Shown here in pieces: positions 8,173 to 15,206 of a stretch of 64,000 bases of DNA. Both the position numbers and the translations under genes were made by a program. The notes beneath the pieces are model-generated. The model was not told where the DNA came from and made no database searches. It was given only the letters and a program-made list of their open reading frames with translations. This DNA comes from Geodermatophilus africanus (GTDB lineage Bacteria; Actinomycetota; Actinomycetes; Mycobacteriales; Geodermatophilaceae), in contig NZ_FNOT01000004.1 of assembly GCF_900107105.1 (NCBI RefSeq), positions 434,001 to 498,000 on the forward strand. The letters are read 5' to 3'. Position 1 is the stretch's first letter; the number at the start of each line of letters is the position of its first letter.

Positions 8173-10677
8173 TCACCGGTTGCTCCAGGCCGGTGCGTTG
8201 ACGGCCACGCCGTCCGGGGCCCCCAGCTGCCGCAGCCCGTCCCCGGACAGGCCCACGACCCACACCTGGTCGCCGGGGTGGTCACCGGGGCGGTTGCTCT
8301 TGAAGGCGATCGACTGCCCGTCCGGGGACCAGGTGGGGTCCTGGTCGAACCCGCCCCGGGGAGTGACCGGCCGCTCGGCGGAGCCGTCGGCCGCCATGAC
8401 GTAGATGCGGCTCTCCTCTCCCGCGGCCCTCCGGAAGGCGATCTCCGTGCCCTCGGGCGAGAAGACCGGGTCCGCGTTGCCCGCGACGTCGGTCAACTGG
8501 ACGGCGCCCCCCGACCCGTCGACCGGGAGGGAGTACAGGTGCCCGTCCCCGTCGAGGTCGGGGGTGTCAGTCCCCCAGTACACGACCTGCTTCCCGTCGG
8601 CGGAGAACGTGAGGTCGCTGAGCTAGGACACGCCCGGGTCGAGGTCGTCGCGGACGGTCGTCCCGTCCACGGTCACGATCCGCAGGTCGGTCCTGCCCTC
8701 GACGGTGCAGGCCACCGCCAGCTGGGTGCTGTCGGCGGGGTTCCAGGCGGGCCGGTCCGGGGACGGGCAGCCCTCCACCGGCAGCGGGCGGTCGCCCGAG
8801 CCGTCGGTGCCCATGGCGCGCAGCTCGTACTGACCCGGCGCGAACGCGTGCTGGTAGACGATCGTCGACCGGTCGGCCGAGATCAGCGGGCCGACGTCCT
8901 CGCCCGGCTCCGTGGTCAGTCGCTGCCCGACGCCCCCGCCGGCGTCCATGAGGTACAGATCGGTGTCCTCGTCCACGGCCCGCGGGACGACGAGGGTGGT
9001 GGGAGACAGCGGAGGCCCCTGTGGCAGCAGGGGGTCGGGCGTCGGGGCGGGCGCGGTGGTCGTGGGTGTCCGCGGCTCCTCGTACGGGGCGTCGGGGTCC
9101 CCCAGGAGCAGGTAGCCGCCGATCCCGGCGCCGGCCAGGACGGCGAGGCCGACCGCGCCCGCCACCAGCCGGTCCCGCCGACGGCCGCCGGACGGCGTCG
9201 GGGTGACGGGCGGCGTCGGGGTGACGGGCGCCGTCGGCGTGACGGCCGGCGTGGGCCGGGACGCCGGCGCGGGGGCCGGCGAGACGACCCGGGTGGGTGT
9301 CGTGGGCAGGCCCGGGGTGGGAGGCGGGCCCGACGACCCGGCCACCTCGCCGTGGCGTGCGCCGGTGGCCGGCTCCGCGGCCGGGCGTGCGCCGGCGGCC
9401 GGCTTCGGGGTCGGGCGGGCCCGCGGGGTCGGTGGGGGGACGCGGTCGCGCGGCGGGCGGGCCGCCGCGTCGTCCCGCTGTGGCGGCGGCACGGCGGGCC
9501 GGTCGGCGGGGACCGGCTCGGCGACCGCCCCCTGCCCGGTGGGAACGGACGGGGCCGGCCGCGCCGGGAGGTCGAAGATGCGCCCGTCCGGCGCCCGCAG
9601 GTAGAGCACCGGGGTCGCCCACTCGACGGGGTTGGGCTCGTCCCGGACGGCGTTGCGGGCCTCGGCCATGGCGGCGTCGAGGTGGTAGCCGTCGGCGACG
9701 GCCTCGTAGAGGCTGTGCGCGAAGGTGATGGCCGCGTCGTCGGTGATCTCGAACTGCATGGCCACGACCGCGGGGATGCCCTGGTGGACCAGGCTCTGCG
9801 CCGTTCCGGAGTAGGGATCGGCGCGGCCACCCCGGGCTCCCTCGCACGAGTTGAGCACCGCCAGTCGCAGGCTCTTGTGATCGGACAGCAGCGCGCCGAG
9901 GTCGGCCCCACTGAAGAGCTGCGCCCGCCCTGCCGGGCCCTCCAGCGCGAGGACGCCGTCCTCGGCCAGCGGGTCGTAGCGACCGTGGCCGATGAAGTGG
10001 AAGACGTGGAAGTCGTCGCGGCGCAGCGAGCTCCGCAGGTCCGCCAGCCGCCCCGTGGGCACCCGGTGGAGCTCCACCCGGCCGGCGTCCTGCAGGTCGG
10101 CCAGCGCGTCGCGCACCTTCTCCCACTCCGCCACGACGTCGAGCCGGGGGAAGTCGGTGGGGCTCGCGGCCATCATCAGGATGCGCAGCGGGGGCCGCAC
10201 CGTCAGCGGGCGGATCCGCCGCGGGAGCTCGAGGTAGCGCACGACCGGCGTCCACGGCGAGAGCGCCAGGAACCGGCGGGCGTCGGGGTCGTAGAGGTAC
10301 TCCCAGGGCAGTTCGGCGAGCTCGGGACAGTCGGCCAGCCGCAGCCGGACGCGCAGGCCGGTGTCCTCCCGCCCCTCGACCTGGTCGAGGCTGCTGGTCA
10401 GCGCCCGCCGCACTCGGTCGGTGAACACCGCGTCGAACAGCCGGCTCCCGAACTCCCGCACCGCCGCGGCCTCCGGCGTCCCCTCCCCCCGGGTGGTCTG
10501 CCGGCGTGGCCGGCCGATGCGCAGCAGGAAGTTCTCGACCTCCAGGTCGGAGAACGGCAGCGATACGGGGACCGGTCGGGTCTCCCCCACCGGGGAGTTG
10601 AGCACCCGCGCCCGGTAGCCGTCATCCTCCCCGGGTTCGACCAGGAGGTCGAAGTCCACGTAGGTGTGCTGCGGCAT
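8173..10677 (-). pseudogene. CHAT protease-transmembrane-beta-propeller protein, interrupted by TAG
   Basis: Read through one stop codon, this is an ~834-codon gene. Residues ~110-370 are a CHAT (caspase-HetF-like) cysteine protease domain with LPWEYLYD, catalytic His231 in FIGHG and Cys278 in LNSCEGA. Residues ~375-500 are Pro/Thr/Ala-rich, partly an 18-nt DNA repeat near 9193-9250. A transmembrane helix lies at ~503-525. The remainder is a TolB/WD40-like beta-propeller with repeated SPDG/SADG and LYLMDAGG-type blades, expected outside the cell. At 8623-8625 an in-frame TAG (codon 685) splits it after DDLDPGVS; the same frame resumes with LSDLTFSADGKQVVYW and runs to a TGA at 8173. One base change (TAC to TAG) would explain it. 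A good SD (GGGGGAGG) precedes the ATG. It lies 32 bp behind the Trypco1 gene, in one operon. Confidence 0.82.
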
Positions 10678-10709
10678 GGCGCCTCCCCCGGCCGCCTGTA
10701 GGAGCGCGA

Positions 10710-11066
10710 CTAGGGGCCGCCGGGCCCGGGCCGCCGGTGCCAGGTCATCGACACCTTGAAGTTGCCCGTCGAGCTGGCGCCGGCGACGAAGGCCCCCACC
10801 TCGGCGCTCAACTGCAGGCCGAACTCGACCTGTACCTCCTCCGGCGCCTCCGCCAGGGTCCGCAGCTGGCCCAGGAGCGCCTGCACCGCCGGCTGTACGC
10901 GGCCCACCGCCTGCTCGAAGGTCTGCCTGGCCTGCTCGACGACCCTGGGCGGCTGCTGGTCCCCCCAGCCGCGGGTGACCTGACCACCGCCCCCGTGGCC
11001 GTCCTCGACCTGGACGACCACGGTGCCGCCGTCCTGCAGTGGGAACTCCACCAACTGGTGCACCAT
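10710..11066 (-). CDS. Trypco1 (trypsin-co-occurring domain 1) small protein
   Basis: 118 residues. The pattern begins HQLVEFPLQDGGTVVVQVED, has a central helix (FEQAVGRVQPAVQALLGQLR) and ends with VEFGLQLSAEVGAFVA...NFKVSMTW. This is the signature of the Trypco1/CU044_2847 family as I recall it. Known of the family: these small domains co-occur with trypsin-like and caspase-like peptidases in actinobacterial conflict or signalling systems and are thought to act as adaptors or sensors. Inferred: it partners the CHAT-propeller protein encoded 32 bp downstream on the same strand. Its ATG is at 11066; a TACGGT -10-like box lies ~41 bp upstream. No signal peptide or membrane segment is seen, so it should be cytoplasmic, on the same side as the CHAT domain. 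Confidence 0.8.
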   Translation of the reverse strand: MVHQLVEFPLQDGGTVVVQVEDGHGGGGQVTRGWGDQQPPRVVEQARQTFEQAVGRVQPAVQALLGQLRTLAEAPEEVQVEFGLQLSAEVGAFVAGASSTGNFKVSMTWHRRPGPGGP

Positions 11067-11106
11067 GCCACCGCCCTGTCCGGTGTTGCGGACGCCGCAG
11101 TGGGCG

Positions 11107-11112
11107 ACCGTA
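11107..11112 (-). promoter_or_regulatory. Putative -10 box of the Trypco1-CHAT operon
   Basis: TACGGT on the minus strand, fitting TANNNT, 41 bp upstream of the Trypco1 ATG. No obvious -35 partner. Confidence 0.35.
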
Positions 11113-11165
11113 GGGGCGGATCGACGCCGGGTAACCGCCGTCGGGCGCGGCCTCCTGCCGTCCTA

Positions 11166-11190
11166 CGGCGTGTCCGCGGGGGACACGCCG
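11166..11190 (-). terminator. Hairpin after the alpha/beta hydrolase gene
   Basis: Perfect 10-bp arms CGGCGTGTCC and complement around a 5-nt GCGGG loop, immediately abutting the TGA of the minus-strand hydrolase gene. It separates that gene from the Trypco1-CHAT operon. Confidence 0.65.
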
Positions 11191-12027
11191 TCAGCCCGCG
11201 CCGGCGACGGCCCGGACGAAGGCCCCGGGGTCGTCCTCCCAGGGGGAGTGGCCCGCGCCCGGCTGGACGACCAGCCGGGCGGTGGGGAACAGGTCGGCGT
11301 ACTCGGCGGCCCGGGACGGCGGGAGGGCGACGTCGTACTCCCCGGCGACCAGCAGGACCGGGACGCGCAGCGCCGCGAGGGCGGCCCGCACGACCGCGGG
11401 GTCGGGCACGCCGTCGCCGTAGTAGCGGGCGGCCGCGTCCGGGTCGCGCTGCCGGTCGGCGCGGGCGGCGGCCGCACGAGCGGCGTCGTCCCACCGGCCG
11501 TGCGTGAAGGGCGTGATCGCCGTCCAGTCGGCGTCCGTGGCCTCCCCGGACCAGATGCGCTCGAGGGCGGCGCACGCCGCGGGGAACCAGGGCTCCCCGC
11601 GGCGCAGCTCCGCGACCCGCCGGCGGTCGGCGTCGGTCACGTCCAGGCCGACGACGCGCTGGCTCGGCGTGACCAGCGTGAGACCGCGGACCCGTCCGGG
11701 GTGCCGGACGGCGTACAGCAGGGCCAGCGCGGCGCCGGCGGAGTGGGCGAGCAGGTCGACCCGTTCCAGGCCGAGGTGCGCGCGCAGCGCCTCGACGTCA
11801 TCGACCTGCCGGTCGCAGCGCTGGGTCGCGAGGTCGGCCGGGACGGCCGAGCGCCCGGTGCCCCGCAGGTCCAGCAGCACGAGCGACCGGTGCGCGGTGA
11901 GCCCACCGAGGTCGCCGAGGTACTCGGCGGGCAGCATCGGGCCGCCGGGGAGGCAGACGAGCGGCGGCCCGTCGCCCAGGTCCGCGTAGCCGAGCCGGGT
12001 GCCGTCGCCGCTCTCCAGGGTCCCCAT
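11191..12027 (-). CDS. Alpha/beta hydrolase (proline iminopeptidase-like)
   Basis: 278-residue single-domain alpha/beta hydrolase. The oxyanion region is CLPGGP, with LRGTGRS before the nucleophile elbow. The catalytic triad is visible: Ser in LLAHSAGA, Asp in AGEYDVAL and His in GAGHSPW. The PGGP and DLRGTGRS motifs resemble the proline iminopeptidase subfamily, but the substrate is not certain. Start is ATG 12027 (MGTLESGDGTRLGY); an upstream in-frame extension to 12204 would run through the promoter region of the divergent pirin gene and is arginine-rich and non-conserved. No signal peptide. A hairpin follows the stop. Confidence 0.88.
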   Translation of the reverse strand: MGTLESGDGTRLGYADLGDGPPLVCLPGGPMLPAEYLGDLGGLTAHRSLVLLDLRGTGRSAVPADLATQRCDRQVDDVEALRAHLGLERVDLLAHSAGAALALLYAVRHPGRVRGLTLVTPSQRVVGLDVTDADRRRVAELRRGEPWFPAACAALERIWSGEATDADWTAITPFTHGRWDDAARAAAARADRQRDPDAAARYYGDGVPDPAVVRAALAALRVPVLLVAGEYDVALPPSRAAEYADLFPTARLVVQPGAGHSPWEDDPGAFVRAVAGAG

Positions 12028-12143
12028 GGGCCGCAGCCTCGCACCCCTGCGCAGCCGGGACCGGCGAGCGGGCACGTGCCTCGCGCTGTGGACAGGCCCG
12101 ACGGGGAAGACAGCGGGTGCGAGCCGGGTTACAGTCGCCACTG

Positions 12144-12157
12144 GTTGAGTGCTCAAC
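12144..12157. promoter_or_regulatory. 14-bp inverted repeat upstream of pirin
   Basis: GTTGAG-TG-CTCAAC, a perfect inverted repeat centred 20 bp upstream of the pirin ATG, just downstream of a TACAGT -10-like box (12130-12135) and just before the AGGAGG ribosome-binding site. Its position fits an operator for a small dimeric regulator acting on the pirin gene; the regulator is unknown. Confidence 0.5.
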
Positions 12158-12170
12158 AGAGGAGGCCGGC

Positions 12171-13160
12171 ATGCCCGCCGTGACCGTCGCCGACACCACC
12201 GCACTGCCCCGCGTCCCGCTGCCCGCCCCGCGCACGGTGCGCCGTCGCACCCGCTCGGTCACGACCGCGCCGTCCGGCTTCGAGGGCGAGGGCTTCCCGG
12301 TCCGCCGCGCCTTCGCCGGCGTCGACCTGCGGGACCTCGACCCGTTCATCCACATGGACCAGATGGGCGAGGTCGAGTACGCGCCCGGCGAGCCCAAGGG
12401 CACCTCGTGGCACCCGCACCGCGGCTTCGAGACCGTCACCTACATCATCGACGGCACCTTCGAGCACGCCGATTCCCACGGCGGCGGCGGGACCATCAGC
12501 AACGGCGACACCCAGTGGATGACCGCCGGCGGCGGCGTGCTGCACATCGAGCGGCCGCCGGAGCACCTGGTGGTCAGCGGCGGGCTCTTCCACGGCCTGC
12601 AGCTGTGGGTGAACCTGCCGAGGGCCCAGAAGTGGGTGGAGCCGCGGTACCAGGACCTGCGGGCGCAGGAGTCGGTGCTCCTCGCCAGCGCGGACGCCGG
12701 CGCCCTGCTGCGGGTCATCGCCGGGGACGTCGGCGGGCACACCGGACCCGGCTCGACGTACACGCCGATGGCGATGGTGCACGCCACGATCGCGCCGGGC
12801 GCCACGCTCGACCTGCCGTGGCGACCGGACTTCAACGCGCTCGTCTACGTGCTCTCCGGCGCCGGCTCGGTCGGCATCGACGGGGCGCCGGTGCGCACCG
12901 GCCAGCTCGCCGTCCTCGGCCCGGGTGACACCGTGACGGTCAACGGCGCGGTGCGGCAGGAGTCCCGGACGCCGGCGCTGGACGTCGTCGTCCTCGGCGG
13001 CCGGCCCATCCGCGAGCCGATCGCCATGTACGGGCCGTTCGTGATGAACACCCGGCAGGAGGTGCTCGACGCGTTCACCGACTTCCAGGCCGGGCGGCTC
13101 GGCACCGTCCCCACCCAGCGCGTGCCGCACGGCACCGTCCGGGGCGAGACCACGCCGTGA
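12171..13160 (+). CDS. Pirin family protein (first copy)
   Basis: 329-residue bicupin. The N-terminal pirin domain carries the metal-binding HPHRGFETVTYIIDG (two His), the GGGTISNGDTQWMTAGGGVLHIE segment and the LHGLQLWVN-like FHGLQLWVNLPRAQK motif. The C-terminal cupin contains PDFNALVYVLSGAGSVG, and the pirin C-terminal motif GGRPIREPIAMYGPFVMNT follows. Pirins bind Fe and act as redox sensors or quercetinase-like dioxygenases; the exact role cannot be read. ATG 12171 is chosen because AGGAGG sits just upstream; an in-frame start 54 bp earlier would bury the inverted repeat. It is followed by a hairpin and the DUF5996 gene. Confidence 0.92.
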   Translation: MPAVTVADTTALPRVPLPAPRTVRRRTRSVTTAPSGFEGEGFPVRRAFAGVDLRDLDPFIHMDQMGEVEYAPGEPKGTSWHPHRGFETVTYIIDGTFEHADSHGGGGTISNGDTQWMTAGGGVLHIERPPEHLVVSGGLFHGLQLWVNLPRAQKWVEPRYQDLRAQESVLLASADAGALLRVIAGDVGGHTGPGSTYTPMAMVHATIAPGATLDLPWRPDFNALVYVLSGAGSVGIDGAPVRTGQLAVLGPGDTVTVNGAVRQESRTPALDVVVLGGRPIREPIAMYGPFVMNTRQEVLDAFTDFQAGRLGTVPTQRVPHGTVRGETTP

Positions 13161-13165
13161 CCGCT

Positions 13166-13199
13166 CCCCCGGCGGCGGCTTCCGCGCCGCCGCCGGGGG
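13166..13199 (+). terminator. Hairpin after pirin 1
   Basis: Perfect 14-bp arms (CCCCCGGCGGCGGC and complement), 6-nt loop TTCCGC, starting 6 bp after the pirin stop. Likely terminator or mRNA-stabilising hairpin ahead of the DUF5996 gene. Confidence 0.65.
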
Positions 13200-13242
13200 C
13201 TGCATGCTGACCGCCACCGGAACCCGACGCCAGGAGGCGCCC

Positions 13243-14154
13243 GTGTCCGTCTTCCCGCCCCTGCCGCTGGCCGAGTGGGCCGACACCAAGGAGACGCTGC
13301 ACCGGTTCCTGCAGGTCGTCGGGAAGCTGCGGCTGGCCAACGCCCCGCGGCGAAACCACTGGTGGCACATCCCGTTCCACCTCACCGGCCGGGGCCTGAC
13401 CACCCGCCCGATGGGCTTCAACCCGGTGTTCGCCATCGACCTCGACCTGGTCGACCACCGGCTGGAGGTGTCCGTCGCCGACGGCCGGCGGGCCTCGTTC
13501 CCGCTGCCCGGGCTCAGCGTGGCGGAGTTCTACCGGCAGCTGCTCGACACGCTCGCGGCGCTCGGCCTGCCGGCGACCGTCGAGCTCCCCGTCCCGTTCG
13601 ACCTGGCCGACCGCACCCCGTTCGCCGAGGACGGGCACCACGCCTCCTACGACCGGGACCGGGTAACCCGCTACTGGGTGGTGCTGGGCCAGGTGGCACA
13701 GGTGCTCGAGGAGTTCGCCGGCCGCAGCTACGCCAAGACCAGCCCGGTGCACCACTTCTGGCACACCTTCGACATCGCCGTCACCCGCTTCTCCGACCGG
13801 CGGGTGGAGCAGCCGGCGCACGTCGACCCGGTCACCCGCGAGGCCTACTCGCACGAGGTCATCAGCGCCGGCTTCTGGTTCGGCGACGACCAGGTGCCCG
13901 AGCCGGCCTTCTACTCCTACACCGCGCCCGAGCCGCCGGGGCTGGTCGACGAGCCGCTGCGGCCGGCGGCGGCACGCTGGGTCGAGAGCCGCGGGGCGCA
14001 CCTGGCGCTGCTCACCTACGAGGACGTGCGCACCGCGGCCGACCCGCGCGCCGTCGTCCTGGACTTCCTGGAGAGCGCCTACGTCGCCGGCGCCCGCCGC
14101 GCGGGGTGGGACCTCGGCGCCCTGCGCTGTCCGACCGCACCCGAGCCCCGATGA
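13243..14154 (+). CDS. DUF5996 family protein
   Basis: 303-residue protein of the uncharacterised DUF5996 family: FPPLPLAEWADTKETLHRF near the start, then NHWWHIPFHLTGRGLTTRP, SFPLPGLSVAEFY and a C-terminal region with EAYSHEVISAGFWFG and PAFYSYTAPEP. No transmembrane segments. The function is not known. I chose GTG 13243 because CAGGAGG lies 7 nt upstream; an ATG at 13204 would add 13 residues without an SD. It is placed between two pirin genes on the same strand, with 37 bp to the second, so it may be co-expressed with it. Confidence 0.85.
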   Translation: MSVFPPLPLAEWADTKETLHRFLQVVGKLRLANAPRRNHWWHIPFHLTGRGLTTRPMGFNPVFAIDLDLVDHRLEVSVADGRRASFPLPGLSVAEFYRQLLDTLAALGLPATVELPVPFDLADRTPFAEDGHHASYDRDRVTRYWVVLGQVAQVLEEFAGRSYAKTSPVHHFWHTFDIAVTRFSDRRVEQPAHVDPVTREAYSHEVISAGFWFGDDQVPEPAFYSYTAPEPPGLVDEPLRPAAARWVESRGAHLALLTYEDVRTAADPRAVVLDFLESAYVAGARRAGWDLGALRCPTAPEPR

Positions 14155-14191
14155 CCCCGCCGTCCCGTCCCGCCATCCGGAGGTCCACGCG

Positions 14192-15160
14192 ATGAGCAAT
14201 CTCGACCGCCGCCCGCCCGCGCGCGAGCTCGGCGGGACGGAGGGCACGCCCGCCGGCCCGGTGCTGGACCTGCTGCCGGGCAAGGAGGTGCTGCTCGGCG
14301 AGAGCACCCGGGTGCGCCGGCTGCTGCCCACCCTGGGCCGCCGGCTGGTCGGCGCGTGGGCGTTCGTCGACCACTACGGCCCCGACGACGTCACCTCCTC
14401 CCCCGGCATGCAGGTGCCGCCGCACCCGCACACCGGGCTGCAGACGGTGTCCTGGCTGCTCGAGGGCGAGGTGCACCACCGCGACTCGCTGGGCAGCGAC
14501 GCCCGCATCCGCCCGGGCGAGCTGGCCCTGATGACCGCGGGGCACGGCATCGCGCACTCCGAGCAGTCCCCCGCGGTGCACCCCCGCTACCTGCACGGCG
14601 CCCAGCTGTGGGTGGCGCTGCCCGAGGCCGCACGGGAGACCGCCCCGGCCTTCGCCCACCACACGGCGCTGCCCGGGTTCACCTCCGACGGGCTCACCGC
14701 GACCGTGCTGATGGGCTCGCTCGGCGGGGCCACCTCGCCGGGCACCGCGCACACCCCGCTGGTGGGCGTGGACCTCGACCTGGCCGCCGGCGCGGACGTC
14801 GAGCTGCCGCTCGAGCCGGAGTTCGAGTACGCCCTGCTGGCCCCCTCCGGCGCGGCCGAGGTGGAGGACGCGCCTCTGGAGGTCGGGGCGATGCTCTACC
14901 TGGGCACCGGGCGGCGCAGGGTGCGGGTGCGGGCGGCCGAGCCGACCCGGCTGCTGCTGCTCGGCGGCGAGCCGTTCGAGGAGCGGATCGTCATGTGGTG
15001 GAACTTCGTCGGCCGCTCCGGCGAGGAGATCACCGACTACGCGCAGGCGTGGAACGCCGAGGACGAGCGCTTCGGCGCCGTCGTCGGTTACGACGGCGAC
15101 CGGCTGGCGGCCCCGCCGCTACCCCCGGTGCCGCTCAAGGCCCGGGGCCGGGTGCGCTGA
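14192..15160 (+). CDS. Pirin family protein (second copy)
   Basis: 322-residue bicupin, clearly distinct in sequence from the pirin 1.0 kb upstream. It shows VGAWAFVDHYGPDDV, the metal-binding HPHTGLQTVSWLLEGEVHHRDS and MTAGHGIAHSEQSP, and the C-terminal GGEPFEERIVMWWNFVGRS signature, which places it in the YhhW/YhaK-like subgroup of pirins. These bind a transition metal in the N-terminal cupin and may degrade flavonoids or respond to redox state. Start ATG 14192 is preceded by CCGGAGG. A weak inverted repeat (GGACC-GC-GCCGG / CCGGC-GGTCC) follows at 15161-15193, between this gene and the convergent GGDEF-EAL gene. Confidence 0.92.
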   Translation: MSNLDRRPPARELGGTEGTPAGPVLDLLPGKEVLLGESTRVRRLLPTLGRRLVGAWAFVDHYGPDDVTSSPGMQVPPHPHTGLQTVSWLLEGEVHHRDSLGSDARIRPGELALMTAGHGIAHSEQSPAVHPRYLHGAQLWVALPEAARETAPAFAHHTALPGFTSDGLTATVLMGSLGGATSPGTAHTPLVGVDLDLAAGADVELPLEPEFEYALLAPSGAAEVEDAPLEVGAMLYLGTGRRRVRVRAAEPTRLLLLGGEPFEERIVMWWNFVGRSGEEITDYAQAWNAEDERFGAVVGYDGDRLAAPPLPPVPLKARGRVR

Positions 15161-15206
15161 GGACCGCGCCGGCGACCACGGGCCCGGCGGTCCCCCGCCG
15201 TCCGGC

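Noticed and set aside
8623-8625. Pyrrolysine or programmed readthrough at the TAG
   Set aside because: No PYLIS-like context or supporting genes seen; a simple nonsense change is more likely, so it is called a pseudogene.
7813-10701. 962-codon plus-strand open frame over the CHAT gene
   Set aside because: Low-complexity antisense frame; the minus strand carries CHAT and propeller motifs.
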